NCBI GenBank assembly: GCA_002700285.1
Contig: PACT01000024.1
Location: 50,769-114,768, forward strand
Length of the DNA stretch: 64,000 bases
Direction of reading: 5' to 3'
DNA from: Crocinitomicaceae bacterium
GTDB taxonomy: Bacteria; Bacteroidota; Bacteroidia; Flavobacteriales_D; Sanyastnellaceae
Numbering within the stretch: the first letter of the stretch is position 1; the number at the start of each line of letters is the position of its first letter. Below are positions 51,396 to 62,400 of the stretch, piece by piece. The translations under genes were made by a program, and so were the position numbers. The notes beneath the pieces are model-generated. The model saw nothing but the letters and a program-made list of their open reading frames with translations, was not told the DNA's origin and ran no database searches.

Positions 51396-53498
51396 ATGAA
51401 TTCAATTCGCAAACCGAAAAGACGGCTGATCACATCAGCGCTACCCTATGCAAATGGACCTATTCACGTAGGGCACATGGCAGGGGCGTATTTGCCTGCG
51501 GATATTTACGTGAGATATTTGAGAAGTGCTGGGGAGGAAGTCCTCTGGGTGTGCGGCAGTGACGAACATGGAGCTGCGATTACTTTGCGTGCAAAGAAAG
51601 ACGGGACTACCCCAAAAGAAATCGTGAATCGGTATCACAATGAGATGCAGGGGGCCTTTAAAGGGCTTGACATCAGCTTCGATCACTACAGCAGAACTTC
51701 CAGTGAGAAGCACCACAAAGTCGCACAGGAATTCTTTTTAAAACTACTTGATAACAAGAGCTTTGAAGTCAAAACAGAAGATCAATACTTCGATGAAGAA
51801 GCGGATCAATTTCTCGCTGACAGATACATCACAGGATCATGCCCCAAGTGTCATGCCGAAGGAGCTTATGGTGATCAATGTGAGAAATGTGGATCGACGC
51901 TTTCACCCAGAGAACTGATCAACCCGAAGTCTACGTTGAGTGGAAGCAAACCGGTATTAAAACCGACCACACTTTGGTATCTGCCTATGGGAAGACATGA
52001 GGAGTGGCTCAGAGAATACATCGAGAAAGGCATCCTAAATGGGGCATTACACCACGACGCTAAGAAATGGAAAAGTCATGTTGTCGGTCAATGTAAAAGC
52101 TGGATTGACGGCGGACTTCAAAGCAGAGCCATGACCCGTGATTTAAAGTGGGGAGTGCCTGTGCCAGTGGAGGGAGCTGAAGGGAAAGTCCTGTATGTTT
52201 GGCTCGATGCGCCACTCGGATATATTACATCCACAATGGAATGGGCGAAAAAAAATGGTCAAGATTGGCGCAAGTGGTGGCAGGATTCAGAGACTGATTT
52301 GTTGCACTTTATAGGAAAAGATAACATCGTTTTTCATTGTATTATTTTTCCAATTTTACTGAAAGAACATGGGGGTTTCAACCTTCCCCACCAAGTCCCT
52401 GCAAATGAATTTATGAACTTAGAAGGGGATAAAATTTCGACGTCAAAAAATTGGGCAGTGTGGGTGTCTGAATTCCTAGAAAACAATCCTGAAAGTAGTG
52501 ATCAGATGCGCTACGTTCTGACGTCCATCATGCCAGAGCAAAAAGACAGTGAATTTACGTGGAACGATTACCGAGACAGAATCAACAACGAACTCGCAGA
52601 TGTTTTGGGCAATTTCGTGAATCGCGTTCTGGTACTTACCAGGAAATATTATGAAGGTGCTGTACCCGCAATTCCTGAAGGGCAAGAATTAACTCAGGTA
52701 GACACCTCTTTAATCCATGAATTGGAGTCGGCGTCTGAAAAAATTGGCGCGCTTATTTTAAGGTTTCGATTTAGAGAAGCACAGCTAGAAGCCATGAATA
52801 TTGCGCGAAAAGGAAACAAATACCTGACTGAGGAAGAACCATGGAAACTTCAAAAAACAGATTCCGAAAGAGTGGAGGTCATCATGCACCTCGCATGCCA
52901 AGTGGTCGGAAACTTAGGTGTCCTATTAGAACCTTTTCTTCCCCGCACAGCTGAAAAACTTTCCACTTCATTTGGTGTTTCAGGATCCAAATGGCATGAT
53001 GCCTCGCCTTCCCTCGTCAAGCCAGGAACGGTTCTTGGAGATCTTCCCATTTTGTTTTCAAAAGTTGATGAAGAAACGGTCGAAGCGGAAATGGCAAAAC
53101 TTGGGAACAAAGACGCTGAGCTAAATAGCGACGATAAAACTGACAAAAGATTAAACATTATGCCACAAAAAGAGCAAACGACATTCGATAATTTCACCTC
53201 AATGGACCTTCGTGTGGCTAATGTCACTGCATGTATTCCTGTTGAAAAAACAAAGAAACTACTCCAGTTAACAGTAGATACAGGTCTTGACACTCGGACT
53301 GTGGTCTCTGGGATTGCAGAGCATTTTGCGCCTGAAGAGGTTGTCGGTCGTAAAGTCGTGCTTCTCGCCAATCTGGCCCCACGAAACATTCGTGGTGTCG
53401 AGAGTCAGGGGATGGTCTTGATGGCTTCTACTGATGACGGGAAATTGAGATTTATCACCCCCGAAGAAGGTGTGAATGCTGGAGATGTTATAAGCTAA
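51396..53498 (+). CDS. metG: Methionyl-tRNA synthetase with C-terminal tRNA-binding domain
   Basis: A 700-residue class I synthetase that charges tRNA-Met. The HIGH-type motif ALPYANGPIHVGHMAGAYLP, the zinc knuckle SCPKCHAEGAYGDQCEKCG, and the KMSKS-type loop GDKISTSKNWAVW are present; an anticodon-binding helical domain follows (about 420-560). Residues about 595-700 are a Trbp111/OB-fold appendix (DNFTSMDLRVANVTACIPVEK, GIAEHFAPEEVVGRKVVLLANLAPR) that dimerises the enzyme and holds tRNA. Length is normal. The nitroreductase gene follows by 11 bases. Confidence 0.96.
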   Translation: MNSIRKPKRRLITSALPYANGPIHVGHMAGAYLPADIYVRYLRSAGEEVLWVCGSDEHGAAITLRAKKDGTTPKEIVNRYHNEMQGAFKGLDISFDHYSRTSSEKHHKVAQEFFLKLLDNKSFEVKTEDQYFDEEADQFLADRYITGSCPKCHAEGAYGDQCEKCGSTLSPRELINPKSTLSGSKPVLKPTTLWYLPMGRHEEWLREYIEKGILNGALHHDAKKWKSHVVGQCKSWIDGGLQSRAMTRDLKWGVPVPVEGAEGKVLYVWLDAPLGYITSTMEWAKKNGQDWRKWWQDSETDLLHFIGKDNIVFHCIIFPILLKEHGGFNLPHQVPANEFMNLEGDKISTSKNWAVWVSEFLENNPESSDQMRYVLTSIMPEQKDSEFTWNDYRDRINNELADVLGNFVNRVLVLTRKYYEGAVPAIPEGQELTQVDTSLIHELESASEKIGALILRFRFREAQLEAMNIARKGNKYLTEEEPWKLQKTDSERVEVIMHLACQVVGNLGVLLEPFLPRTAEKLSTSFGVSGSKWHDASPSLVKPGTVLGDLPILFSKVDEETVEAEMAKLGNKDAELNSDDKTDKRLNIMPQKEQTTFDNFTSMDLRVANVTACIPVEKTKKLLQLTVDTGLDTRTVVSGIAEHFAPEEVVGRKVVLLANLAPRNIRGVESQGMVLMASTDDGKLRFITPEEGVNAGDVIS

Positions 53499-53509
53499 AT
53501 AGAAAACAT

Positions 53510-54031
53510 ATGTCAGTTCTTTCAACAATTAAATCCCGATTCAGCCCCTACTCTTTCGATGGCAAAAACGTTCCTTTTTCCGACATTGAATCTGCGTTCG
53601 AAGCGGCACGATGGGCCAATTCAGGATACAACAATCAACCCTGGAGATTTGTTTTTGCGTCGAGGGATCAAGCGCATTTTGATAATCTACTTGGGTTTGC
53701 CGTAGAGTCGAATAAAAAGTGGATGAAAGATTGCGGAGCAATCGTGGCCATTTTTGCTTCGACGCCTTCAGATGCAAAACCCAAATCCAATGAGTCTGCG
53801 ATTTACTGCACAGGGATCGCTGCTGGTCAAATGCAGGTTGAATTGACTGCGCTGGGTTTTCAGTCACACCAAATTGGAGGGTTTGACGCTGAGGGACTAA
53901 CTGCGTTTATTAATTCCCCAGACACATTAACACCCATGGCGATGATGGCGATAGGGAAATCTTCTGAAGCGCCGAAAAAAGACAGGGAACGGAAACCCCT
54001 CTCAGAGATAGTCACGCAACAAAATCTCTAA
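53510..54031 (+). CDS. Nitroreductase family protein
   Basis: A 173-residue FMN-binding nitroreductase-fold protein. Typical features are the start TIKSRFSPYSFDGKNVPFSDI, EAARWANSGYNNQPWRFVFA (FMN-binding Ser-Asn-x-Gln-Pro-Trp region) and the end MAMMAIGKSSEAPKKDRERKPLSEIV. It is a little shorter than average. These enzymes reduce quinones or nitro compounds with NAD(P)H; the physiological substrate is not known. It is read with metG. Confidence 0.87.
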   Translation: MSVLSTIKSRFSPYSFDGKNVPFSDIESAFEAARWANSGYNNQPWRFVFASRDQAHFDNLLGFAVESNKKWMKDCGAIVAIFASTPSDAKPKSNESAIYCTGIAAGQMQVELTALGFQSHQIGGFDAEGLTAFINSPDTLTPMAMMAIGKSSEAPKKDRERKPLSEIVTQQNL

Positions 54032-54055
54032 ATCTGTTAGGCACGCGGTTGGGGT

Positions 54056-55294
54056 TTATTTAGAAATCACAAACGCCTGTCTTAAAAGACCGTGATCTGT
54101 ATCAACAGCAAGGATATATGTGCCCTTTGCAAGGTGACTTACGTCTAATATTTGGGTGTTATTTGCCAAGACAAACGCCAACACCTTCTTCCCCGTTAAA
54201 GAATAGATTTGGCAACTGTTGTTTCCTTCAATTCCATCAAGCGCGATTGTCACATTGGAGGATGCAGGAGAGGGAAATATATTGAGATTGTCTGAAAAAG
54301 TTAGACCTTCTAACCCCATAAGAATATCAATTTCTAAAGTAGAGGTAGTTCCTGAGCACCCATCGGCAGAGATTGCGGTCACTGAAATTGCGCCATCAGT
54401 GTTCCACTCGACGGTCACATAAGAAGTGCCTTGTCCAGAAAGAATCGTGCCCCCCGTAATCGTCCACTCAAAAGATGACGCTTCATCACTGCATGAGTAA
54501 GACCACTCAGTCGTATTAAAGTCATTTAAATTGATCGTTTGGTCGCCCTCTATCACCCCAGCCGAAGGCCCGTACTCACATTCGTCATTTGTCCACGCAT
54601 TTGCATCATAGTTACACGCGTTCTCATCCATACACTGAACAGGCATATAAAGAATTGGAAGAAGGAGTCTCAAGTCAGGGTCTTGAATGCCCCAAGGAAA
54701 AATCTGTACATAGATCGACCCTGAGAGCACCCCAGAGGTTGTGATTTGGCCTATAAGAATACGAAGGTCCTCACCTGCAAACCCAGGGTTTTCTGAACCT
54801 AAACCGGGGTAAAGTGTAGCCCAGCCATTTCCTACCGGCGTATTTGAATATATATTTTCCCCTGCCTCGAACGCGTCAAATGCATCGTAAGCAGGATCTG
54901 CGAGGGAAAGAATATCCATATCTAAAGAAGCATCTTCGACGCCTATTGTAAACCAACTGTCATATTCTAAATCAGGGAAGGCTGTAAAAAAAGCAGTATT
55001 AATCCCAGTGGCAAACGTTTCACTTGCAGAAGGATGCTGGTACCACGCTGGACTCGATGTCGATTCTAGAATAAAGGGATGTGCATCACTTCCGGTACAG
55101 GCAGAGAGGTAATCATCTTCATCAAGCATATGAAGATACATTCTCCATGTCGTCATTCCGTCCAAATCACCCTCTGTATGAACCACATATTCTTCAAGAC
55201 CTATCCAATACTCATCTGGACCTTGTGCATACATAGACGTTAGTGATGACAACGAAGTTGCAAGTAGCAAGACAAAGCCAAATAAATTCTTCAT
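54056..55294 (-). CDS. Secreted protein with type IX secretion sorting domain
   Basis: A 412-residue protein with a signal peptide (LFGFVLLLATSLSSLTSMYAQ) and a C-terminal T9SS type A sorting domain of about 80 residues (NLNIFPSPASSNVTIALDGI, CQIYSLTGKKVLAF, LDVSHLAKGTYILAV, ending LLRQAFVISK). Residues about 25-210 form a beta-rich domain opening with PDEYWIGLEEYVVHTEGDL, which I do not recognise. One copy of the marine-Bacteroidota motif CMDENACNYDANAWTND is near residue 220, then a PKD-like domain (FEWTITGGTILSGQGTSYVTVEW). It should be exported to the cell surface by the T9SS and its sorting domain removed. Function is unknown. Confidence 0.88.
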   Translation of the reverse strand: MKNLFGFVLLLATSLSSLTSMYAQGPDEYWIGLEEYVVHTEGDLDGMTTWRMYLHMLDEDDYLSACTGSDAHPFILESTSSPAWYQHPSASETFATGINTAFFTAFPDLEYDSWFTIGVEDASLDMDILSLADPAYDAFDAFEAGENIYSNTPVGNGWATLYPGLGSENPGFAGEDLRILIGQITTSGVLSGSIYVQIFPWGIQDPDLRLLLPILYMPVQCMDENACNYDANAWTNDECEYGPSAGVIEGDQTINLNDFNTTEWSYSCSDEASSFEWTITGGTILSGQGTSYVTVEWNTDGAISVTAISADGCSGTTSTLEIDILMGLEGLTFSDNLNIFPSPASSNVTIALDGIEGNNSCQIYSLTGKKVLAFVLANNTQILDVSHLAKGTYILAVDTDHGLLRQAFVISK

Positions 55295-55313
55295 GTGTGG
55301 TTTTTATATTGAC

Positions 55314-55345
55314 GAAAAATACAACCCAATGTGTGAGATTTTCAA
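55314..55345 (-). promoter_or_regulatory. Promoter of the T9SS cargo gene
   Basis: On the minus strand TTG (55345-55343), a 21-base spacer and TATTTTTC (55321-55314) match TTG-N17-23-TAnnTTTG with one mismatch at the last base. The start codon is 19 bases further on. Confidence 0.45.
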
Positions 55346-55409
55346 GCTAAAAGAAATAAAGCACTAAATCAGGATTTCTGATAAAACAGAATTGCTATTC
55401 GTAAAATGA

Positions 55410-58235
55410 TTAAAATCCGATTTTTATTGAGAAGGATAATGTTCTGCCATAAGACCAATATCCTTCAAGTTTGCCATTTTCCACGGTGCCCTGCTCTTTC
55501 ACTCCCGTTTGGGGGTCCGTAATCCATGTTTCATCTGCCTCGTTCATGTATATGTTATCCAATGCATTTTGAACATTCAACCCCAATCGCAGGTTTAAAT
55601 CACGAATGCGTGTGTTCCAACTGAGGTTCGCATCTAAATACCCGTAATCTGGCAATTGAACTGGCTGAACCCCAATCCGTTCTTCATCATCTCGGTCTGC
55701 ATCTATCTCAAATTGCGCATATAAATTCATGTTATAAACATAACTGGCACCTATCCTGAAATTCTTTGGCAAATCCATTCTTGCCTGGAGACCAAACTGA
55801 GTTTGAGGCGCATCACTCACCTTAAGCCCTGCTGAATAAATGTGTAGGGAGTCAATCACCTGATTCGTATTCTGATCTAGTATTTCTGCGTCCACATCGT
55901 TGTCCCATCTCCAATCCCCAATACTCACCAAACCACCTAATTCTAGTGTAGGCAGAGGCTTGACTCTGAACTCTAACTCTATCCCATCGTGAGTCTCTAC
56001 AAGGCCTCTTACAAAGGCACGATACTCTGTTCCATCGGGTCTCAATAGCGGACCCGACATGATTGTTTTATCCTTCCAACGTGTGTGATATACGTTGACA
56101 TCCAGAGATGCTTTTGGAAGCCTGATTCTGTAACCCAATTCGATCGCATCCACTGTCTCATTCACGAGGTTATTGTTAGAGAGTACATTTTGAAAATTCG
56201 GAAACACATTTCTGATGAACGGAGCACGTGAATACACCCCTAAGTTGAAATACGCATGATTCGTGGGCGTAATGGCAAATGAACCCCCTGCTTTTGCATT
56301 GTATCCCGGAGCACTCGCTTTTTCGCTTAACGCTCCATATACAAACTGCTCGCTCGTCTCATATAGCCCTGTATCGTCATTATACTCAGTCACCTCTTGT
56401 ACTCCTGTTTCATCATACCTGAAGTATGTATATGGGTCGTAGCGACGGTAGCCCGTGTAACTTCCTGTTGCTGCGATAAAAGCGGAGATGCGCTCCGTAT
56501 TGTACTCTAACTGTGAAAAGAATCCTGCGTATTTAACAATGCCGACGTTGTCGTAATCCACAACATCGCCTTCGGTTGCCATCAGTTGATAGTCGGGATT
56601 GATCCCGTATCCTGTTGCATTGGAGAAGGATTGCATATAAAAATCGCCCCCCAGTAAGTTTGAGGTTCGTGTAAAGTGCTTACCCTCATAGTAACGCATA
56701 TCCACCCCAGCGATGAGATTGAGATTTGGTGTTAACTCTGCTTTGTAAGTGCTCAATATTCCAGTCCAAAAGTGCTCATTATGTGCATTCTCAATCACAC
56801 TCCTAGATCTTCCACCGACAAGCGTATCGCCATCAACGACAACTGGCGCTCCCTTGTATTGGAGTGTATCAACCCAAGCGCCACTTTCCTCGTTAAACGC
56901 AATTTCGGACTCCAGGTAAGTGACCGGCAAGGTGCTTGTGGCATTTGATTGATATAAATAATCCCAGTTTCTTGTCGTCTTAACAGTAGAACCGTCTGCA
57001 AGGGTTTCATACAAACGTGGGGTGCTGGTTCCATCATATCTTGACCCATATCCCATCCCAAAACTTACATATGCAGATGTTGCAATGTGAGATCTTTCAG
57101 AAACTTGGAAATAATGATTAAGTGCAATCTGAGGCTTGTGGTATCCATTCACTTTTGAATTCAATACTTCACCATCAAGATATCCCCAATCGTCGTTCCA
57201 CCTGTGCCCCTCGTAACCCAGACTGTCAGGAAGTTGATTAATGCCATTGAATCGATCTACTGTGAGTTGTCCACTGCGTTGCCCGTGCACTTGGGGTGCG
57301 CCAATGGCGGTAAATACAAGGCGATGCGCACCGAAATCTTTTGCTGCAGTGAGAAAATAGCTCCATGCGTCAACGGACGTTGCATCGACATAACCCTCTC
57401 CATAGGTTCGAGACCCTATGGCACTTACGGCCCAACCGTTTGGCAGTATTCCTGAACTGAGGGAAAGCATATGTTTCGTGCGTCCATAATCTGTCATCGA
57501 CGTACTGAAACTCCCCCCCTTCTGTGCGTCTGTGGCTTTTGTGACGATATTGATTGTTCCGCCTACAGAATTGATTGCGAGTTTTGAAGCGCCTAGGCCT
57601 CTTTGGACTTGCATGGTGCGGACCGCATCGCCCAAACCAGCCCAGTTCGACCAGTAAACCCAGCCGTTTTCCATATCATTTACGGGAATTCCATTGACCA
57701 ATACCGCGACGTTTCGTTGGTCAAATCCACGAATGTTAATGCGGCTGTCGCCATACCCGCCTCCGCCCTTGGTGGCATATACGCCAGGGGTGAAATTCAA
57801 GACCTCGACAAGTTCACGGTCTCCAAGTTTCTCTTCTATTTGACGGGCGTCTATTGTTGACACCGCTACTGGGGTCGCTCGATCTATAGCGACAGATGCA
57901 ATAACATTTGCCTCTTCTAGACCTATTGCACTCGGCTCAAGCATGATGTCGCCCATATTAAAAAGACCACGACCCTCCAGCGAGATATATTTCTTCACTT
58001 TCGAGTAACCCATGGTTGTCGCTACAAGATTTGTTGGGCCATTGGCATTCGTTTTAAACTGAAAAAAGCCATCAAAATCTGTAAAAGCGCCTTCGTTAAA
58101 ATCCTCCAAATACACGGATGCACCAATTAATCCATTGCCTGAACTGGCGTCTATGACCCGTCCGCGTACTGTGGCCTGAGCGAGTGAAAGTGTCGAGATT
58201 AAAAGTGCGACAATTGATAAAATTGTTGTTTTCAT
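55410..58235 (-). CDS. TonB-dependent outer membrane receptor
   Basis: A 941-residue receptor. Domains in order: signal peptide (LSIVALLISTLSLAQ), a CarboxypepD_reg-like domain (about 20-100, VRGRVIDASSGNGLIGASVYLEDF), a plug (about 115-230, GDRELVEVLNFTPGVYATKGGGGYGDSRINIRGFDQRNVAVLVNGIPVNDME) and a 22-strand barrel ending with a Phe (GRTLSFSIKIGF). YFNLGVYSRAPFIRNVFPNFQN and the plug layout resemble Bacteroidota receptors for iron chelates or vitamins, but the ligand cannot be read; there is no SusD gene next to it. ATG 58235 gives a clean signal peptide; the ATG six codons upstream is less likely. Confidence 0.93.
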   Translation of the reverse strand: MKTTILSIVALLISTLSLAQATVRGRVIDASSGNGLIGASVYLEDFNEGAFTDFDGFFQFKTNANGPTNLVATTMGYSKVKKYISLEGRGLFNMGDIMLEPSAIGLEEANVIASVAIDRATPVAVSTIDARQIEEKLGDRELVEVLNFTPGVYATKGGGGYGDSRINIRGFDQRNVAVLVNGIPVNDMENGWVYWSNWAGLGDAVRTMQVQRGLGASKLAINSVGGTINIVTKATDAQKGGSFSTSMTDYGRTKHMLSLSSGILPNGWAVSAIGSRTYGEGYVDATSVDAWSYFLTAAKDFGAHRLVFTAIGAPQVHGQRSGQLTVDRFNGINQLPDSLGYEGHRWNDDWGYLDGEVLNSKVNGYHKPQIALNHYFQVSERSHIATSAYVSFGMGYGSRYDGTSTPRLYETLADGSTVKTTRNWDYLYQSNATSTLPVTYLESEIAFNEESGAWVDTLQYKGAPVVVDGDTLVGGRSRSVIENAHNEHFWTGILSTYKAELTPNLNLIAGVDMRYYEGKHFTRTSNLLGGDFYMQSFSNATGYGINPDYQLMATEGDVVDYDNVGIVKYAGFFSQLEYNTERISAFIAATGSYTGYRRYDPYTYFRYDETGVQEVTEYNDDTGLYETSEQFVYGALSEKASAPGYNAKAGGSFAITPTNHAYFNLGVYSRAPFIRNVFPNFQNVLSNNNLVNETVDAIELGYRIRLPKASLDVNVYHTRWKDKTIMSGPLLRPDGTEYRAFVRGLVETHDGIELEFRVKPLPTLELGGLVSIGDWRWDNDVDAEILDQNTNQVIDSLHIYSAGLKVSDAPQTQFGLQARMDLPKNFRIGASYVYNMNLYAQFEIDADRDDEERIGVQPVQLPDYGYLDANLSWNTRIRDLNLRLGLNVQNALDNIYMNEADETWITDPQTGVKEQGTVENGKLEGYWSYGRTLSFSIKIGF

Positions 58236-58328
58236 GTCAATAAGCTGATTCATGCTTGGGGAAAGTCATGTTATACAATGACAAAGTACCAAATGAAAGA
58301 TCCTACCATAGGTTTTAACTCATAAAAC

Positions 58329-59333
58329 TTATCCCCACCTCCCCTGAGCATTCAGGTATTCAGCAATTTGTATTGTGTTTGTCGCGGCTCCTTTTCGAAG
58401 ATTATCACTAACGATCCAGAGATGTAAACCTCTCGGATTACTTAGATCACGACGAAGACGTCCCACAAATACATCATCTTTTCCTTGGGCTGAAATAGGC
58501 ATGGGGTAATGAAACGTCTCTGGGTCGTCCTGTAGAATGACTCCAGGAAAATCAGAAAGCATGGATCGCACATCAGCCATCTCAAAATCTTTTTCAAATT
58601 CCAGAAAAACGGACTCTCCGTGACCTCCGACAACAGGAACTCTTACAGCTGTACAGCTAAGAGAAATTGAATCGTCACGCATGATTTTTTTCGTTTCATG
58701 GTGAACCTTCATTTCCTCCCTGGTATAGCCATTTCCCTGGAATGTGTCACAATGGGGAAGACAGTTTTTATCTATTTGATGCGGATAAACTGGCTGCGAA
58801 GGCGTTCGGCCCGCGCGTTCATCTTCCATTTGGGCAACAGCTGCTTGTCCCGTTCCTGTGACGCTTTGATACGTACTTACAACGCCTCGTAAAATCTGAT
58901 ATTGATCGTGAAGAGGCTTCAACACCATCACGAGTTGCATGGTGCTACAATTCGGATTTGCAATGATTAAATCATCCTTTGAAATGGCGTCGCCGTTCAC
59001 CTCAGGAACGATGAGTTTGTAGTCTTTGTGCATACGCCAAGCAGAGCTGTTATCAACCACTGTCGTTCCGACAGCTGCGAATTGAGGGGCCCACTCAAGA
59101 CTGGCTTCTCCGCCAGCTGAAAAAAGGGCGATGTCAGGCTTGGAAGCGAGTGCATCATCCAGCCCTACAATCTGAACTGTGCCTGACTGAAATGGAATCT
59201 TTTTTCCCACTGATCGCTCTGATGCCACAGCGATTAATTCGTCAATTGGAAACCCGCGTTCTTCCATCGTTCGAAGTATCGTTCTCCCAACCAAACCGGT
59301 GGCGCCAATAATTGCTACACGTAATGATTTCAT
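58329..59333 (-). CDS. asd: Aspartate-semialdehyde dehydrogenase
   Basis: A 334-residue NADP enzyme that reduces aspartyl phosphate, the product of aspartate kinase (lysC at 1790). The NADP loop VAIIGATGLVGRTILRTM, the catalytic Cys in IIANPNCSTMQLVMVLKPL, TYQSVTGTGQAAVAQMEDE and the catalytic His in VRVPVVGGHGESVFLEFE are complete. C-terminal NLRKGAATNTIQIAEYL is typical. The gene stands alone with its own promoter. Confidence 0.96.
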   Translation of the reverse strand: MKSLRVAIIGATGLVGRTILRTMEERGFPIDELIAVASERSVGKKIPFQSGTVQIVGLDDALASKPDIALFSAGGEASLEWAPQFAAVGTTVVDNSSAWRMHKDYKLIVPEVNGDAISKDDLIIANPNCSTMQLVMVLKPLHDQYQILRGVVSTYQSVTGTGQAAVAQMEDERAGRTPSQPVYPHQIDKNCLPHCDTFQGNGYTREEMKVHHETKKIMRDDSISLSCTAVRVPVVGGHGESVFLEFEKDFEMADVRSMLSDFPGVILQDDPETFHYPMPISAQGKDDVFVGRLRRDLSNPRGLHLWIVSDNLRKGAATNTIQIAEYLNAQGRWG

Positions 59334-59357
59334 GTTGCTAAGCTAATTTCTCTCGTA

Positions 59358-59390
59358 TAAATTTAAAGGTGTCGCGGCTTAATTTGTCAA
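59358..59390 (-). promoter_or_regulatory. Promoter of asd
   Basis: On the minus strand TTG (59390-59388), a 22-base spacer and TAAATTTA (59365-59358) fit TTG-N17-23-TAnnTTTG with one mismatch at the last base. The asd ATG lies 24 bases further on. Confidence 0.4.
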
Positions 59391-59432
59391 CGGTTTTGTG
59401 GTTATTAAAAGCCGAGTAAATTTTGTGGGGTT

Positions 59433-62400
59433 ATGAATATCCTCTCATTAGTGCCTCTTTTATTCTGCCCGCCAGTAGCTGATTCATTGGAATGGACTGT
59501 ATCAAGTGAATGGTCCACGTCAAATGAGATTGAATCTTGGGATCTCAATGCACTGAACGCTGGAACATATAGGGTTTGGGGATGTGCAACCGAACCTTTT
59601 TCAGAGCTTACATTAGATATGAGGTGGAAACAAGACTTAAATGGTTCAAATAACAATCATTCTCGGATCTTCCTGACAGAATCTCCACCAGAATCATTTT
59701 TAGAATCTGAATTTTTACCTGTCGGGAGCCTGTCTTTTTCTATAGGCACGAATGGAGGCGAAGATCCATTAAAAATTTCTAACGCCCAATTTGACGTGTT
59801 TCATGAGCTCCCCCCAGAACTCTTAAATTACGCTGAACCATTCGACTTAGATTTATCTATCAGATACTCACAAGATTCTTCTTATTCATCCATCAGAGCT
59901 GGGGCCTATGATTCGGGATGGTCACTTCCCATCTCAAATATAGCACTGTCAAATACAAATGAGCTTTGGGCGCCTAGATGTATTGGATTTGAAGCGACAT
60001 GTACGTCTTCAAATACAGATGCCTTTTCTTGGGCCCTTCAGAGACTTACACCCCTTTGGCTTCCTCTAGAAAATCATCGAATCTTAACACACAAATCTAT
60101 AGATAGTACCAGCATAGAAGTCATCTGGAATCGCCCATCTCCATTAGGGTTAATTGTGGAGACGGCGACTCAAGAAATAAACATACATGACAAACCTCAC
60201 CATTCTGTATTTACAGGGATGACAGCTTTGACAAACGGCACATCTATTGATCGTCGCGTATCAACAAATAACCTGGATACAGTATTAAGTGTCGTTTGGG
60301 CAGATTCTAACGCTGTCAATTTTAGGGAGATCACAATCACAGAGCTATTTGTGGATGCAACACCATCTTTGGGGCTTCCTGAAGTTGAATGGATGGAAGT
60401 GTTTAATCGAACTGACAGGATAATTAACACAAACGGATGGGGGTTGATTTCTGAAAGCTCCAATATGAACCAGGGTATTGTGCGCGCAATCCTACCCAAT
60501 AACGACTGGAATGGGTACCTGCCCCCAAATGCACGGTTTCTTATTTGCAATGGCCATTTTGACCCCACAGAAAGCCTTGATGAATTAGGATATGTCTCAC
60601 AGTTGGAAGGATGGTCAGGCTTAAGTGACAATGGAATGAAATTGTCTCTATTAAGGCCTGACGGCACTTTGATCGATGGACTTACCTATGACAGGTCATG
60701 GTGGCATGGAGAATCTACTGCTGCTCGATCTGTAAGTAAAATACATCCGTCAGGGTGTGGTTTACCTTCAAATTGGGAGCCCACTTTTCTTGCTTTAGGA
60801 GCAACACCTTGGGGAAAAGGAGAGCATGAAACAATTTCTCCACAAATCGCGACACCCATTTCTATCTCTTCTCATCTCGTAAACACACAAAAAGTTAGGT
60901 TCTTACTTCAACCAGATATAGACCCCCTTTCTGATTTAAAATGCCAATTTATAACCGAAGAAAACGAGGAGGAAGCATCCTGGGTGAGTCCATATTGGGT
61001 CGTGGATCGAGAATCACCTCTGCCGGAAGGAAAACCGATAGACATCATTATCGAAGATGCACAACTTTGTACAAATGGAGTCATGACACAAGGAGCAACA
61101 ATGGATTGGATTCCCGCACTACCTCCCAAATGGGGAGACCTCGTTATTTCTGAATTTCTAACTAACCCCTCACCTGATAGCCCTTGGGAGGAGTGGGTGG
61201 AAATCGTAAATATCAGCAACCGTACGCTTGATTTAGAGGGATTACAACTTGGAGATGCCTTTTTAAAAGTGGGACAATATCTCAATGTTGACAGTGTGCT
61301 TGTACTTGAACCCAATATTATGGAATCATGGAGTTCATTGTCCGCGAATTCTGGACAAATAAAACTCAGTATTCGCAAAAATCAACTGAGTGATGCAACC
61401 TCAACAATTGATTTGGTAGAATACAGTCGATGTTGGCATGATGATCGAGAAAAAGCAGAGGGCGGGCATTCATTAGAACGCGTCAATTATTTCCTCCCAG
61501 CAAACTCATCTAAAAATTGGATTAGTGGAACAGGTGTTTTGGGATGTTCCCGTGGAATAGCAAGACCGCTAAATTTTGAGATGATTAAATTTGAAAGTTT
61601 GAGAGATACGAATTTGATTTGGGGGAGTCTTGAAGGACATCTTTGCTGGCATGCACCTTATGCAATGGACTCCTGTGTTTTGGTTTCTGAAAATTGGGAC
61701 CCCCTTATTGAATGGGAATTCTTAAGTAGCTCATCAAACATAGCAGTTTCGGAGAAATCTATTTATGATTTGGGGAGTGTTGAAAATATGGTGGAAATAA
61801 CATGTTATACATGGAAGGGAATATCTGACGAAAATCCAGCCAGGACAAATATGTGGACGATCGAACTTCCGCAAGAAAATTCGAACAGAGATTTTGTGCT
61901 GAATGAAGTACTTTCTCTCCCTTTGTCCGGAAAATCTAAATTCGTAGAGATTTGCAATAGCTCTGACCATGTCAAATCCACCTCTGGAGTCATTGTCACA
62001 ACGGATGACCAACCACTCCCCAACGATTGGTCAGAATTTACAGAAATAGGTTGGTGGACTCCTCCTCAAGGGATTATTGCATTTGCAGAGTGTCCTTCCT
62101 GGGTGGAAAATACAAGTTCGAATTCAATAATTATTCAGGCTGATTTACCCTCTCTTACAAATGGAAGGATTCTGGGCTTAAGGTCAACATTAACTGGATT
62201 AACCGATGAAGTAGAAATAAACAGTACAATGGATGGTGTTTCTCAGGAACGCTATAATTTGTCTGAAGATATTTGGGTTAATGCACCCAATAATCAAGGC
62301 GGAAGCTCACCAGGTGTGTATAATTTCTCTTCCTTGCGTCAACATGAAAATACAGTTGAAAATAGTCAGCAAAATCCATTGATAATCACCCCAAAAACAA

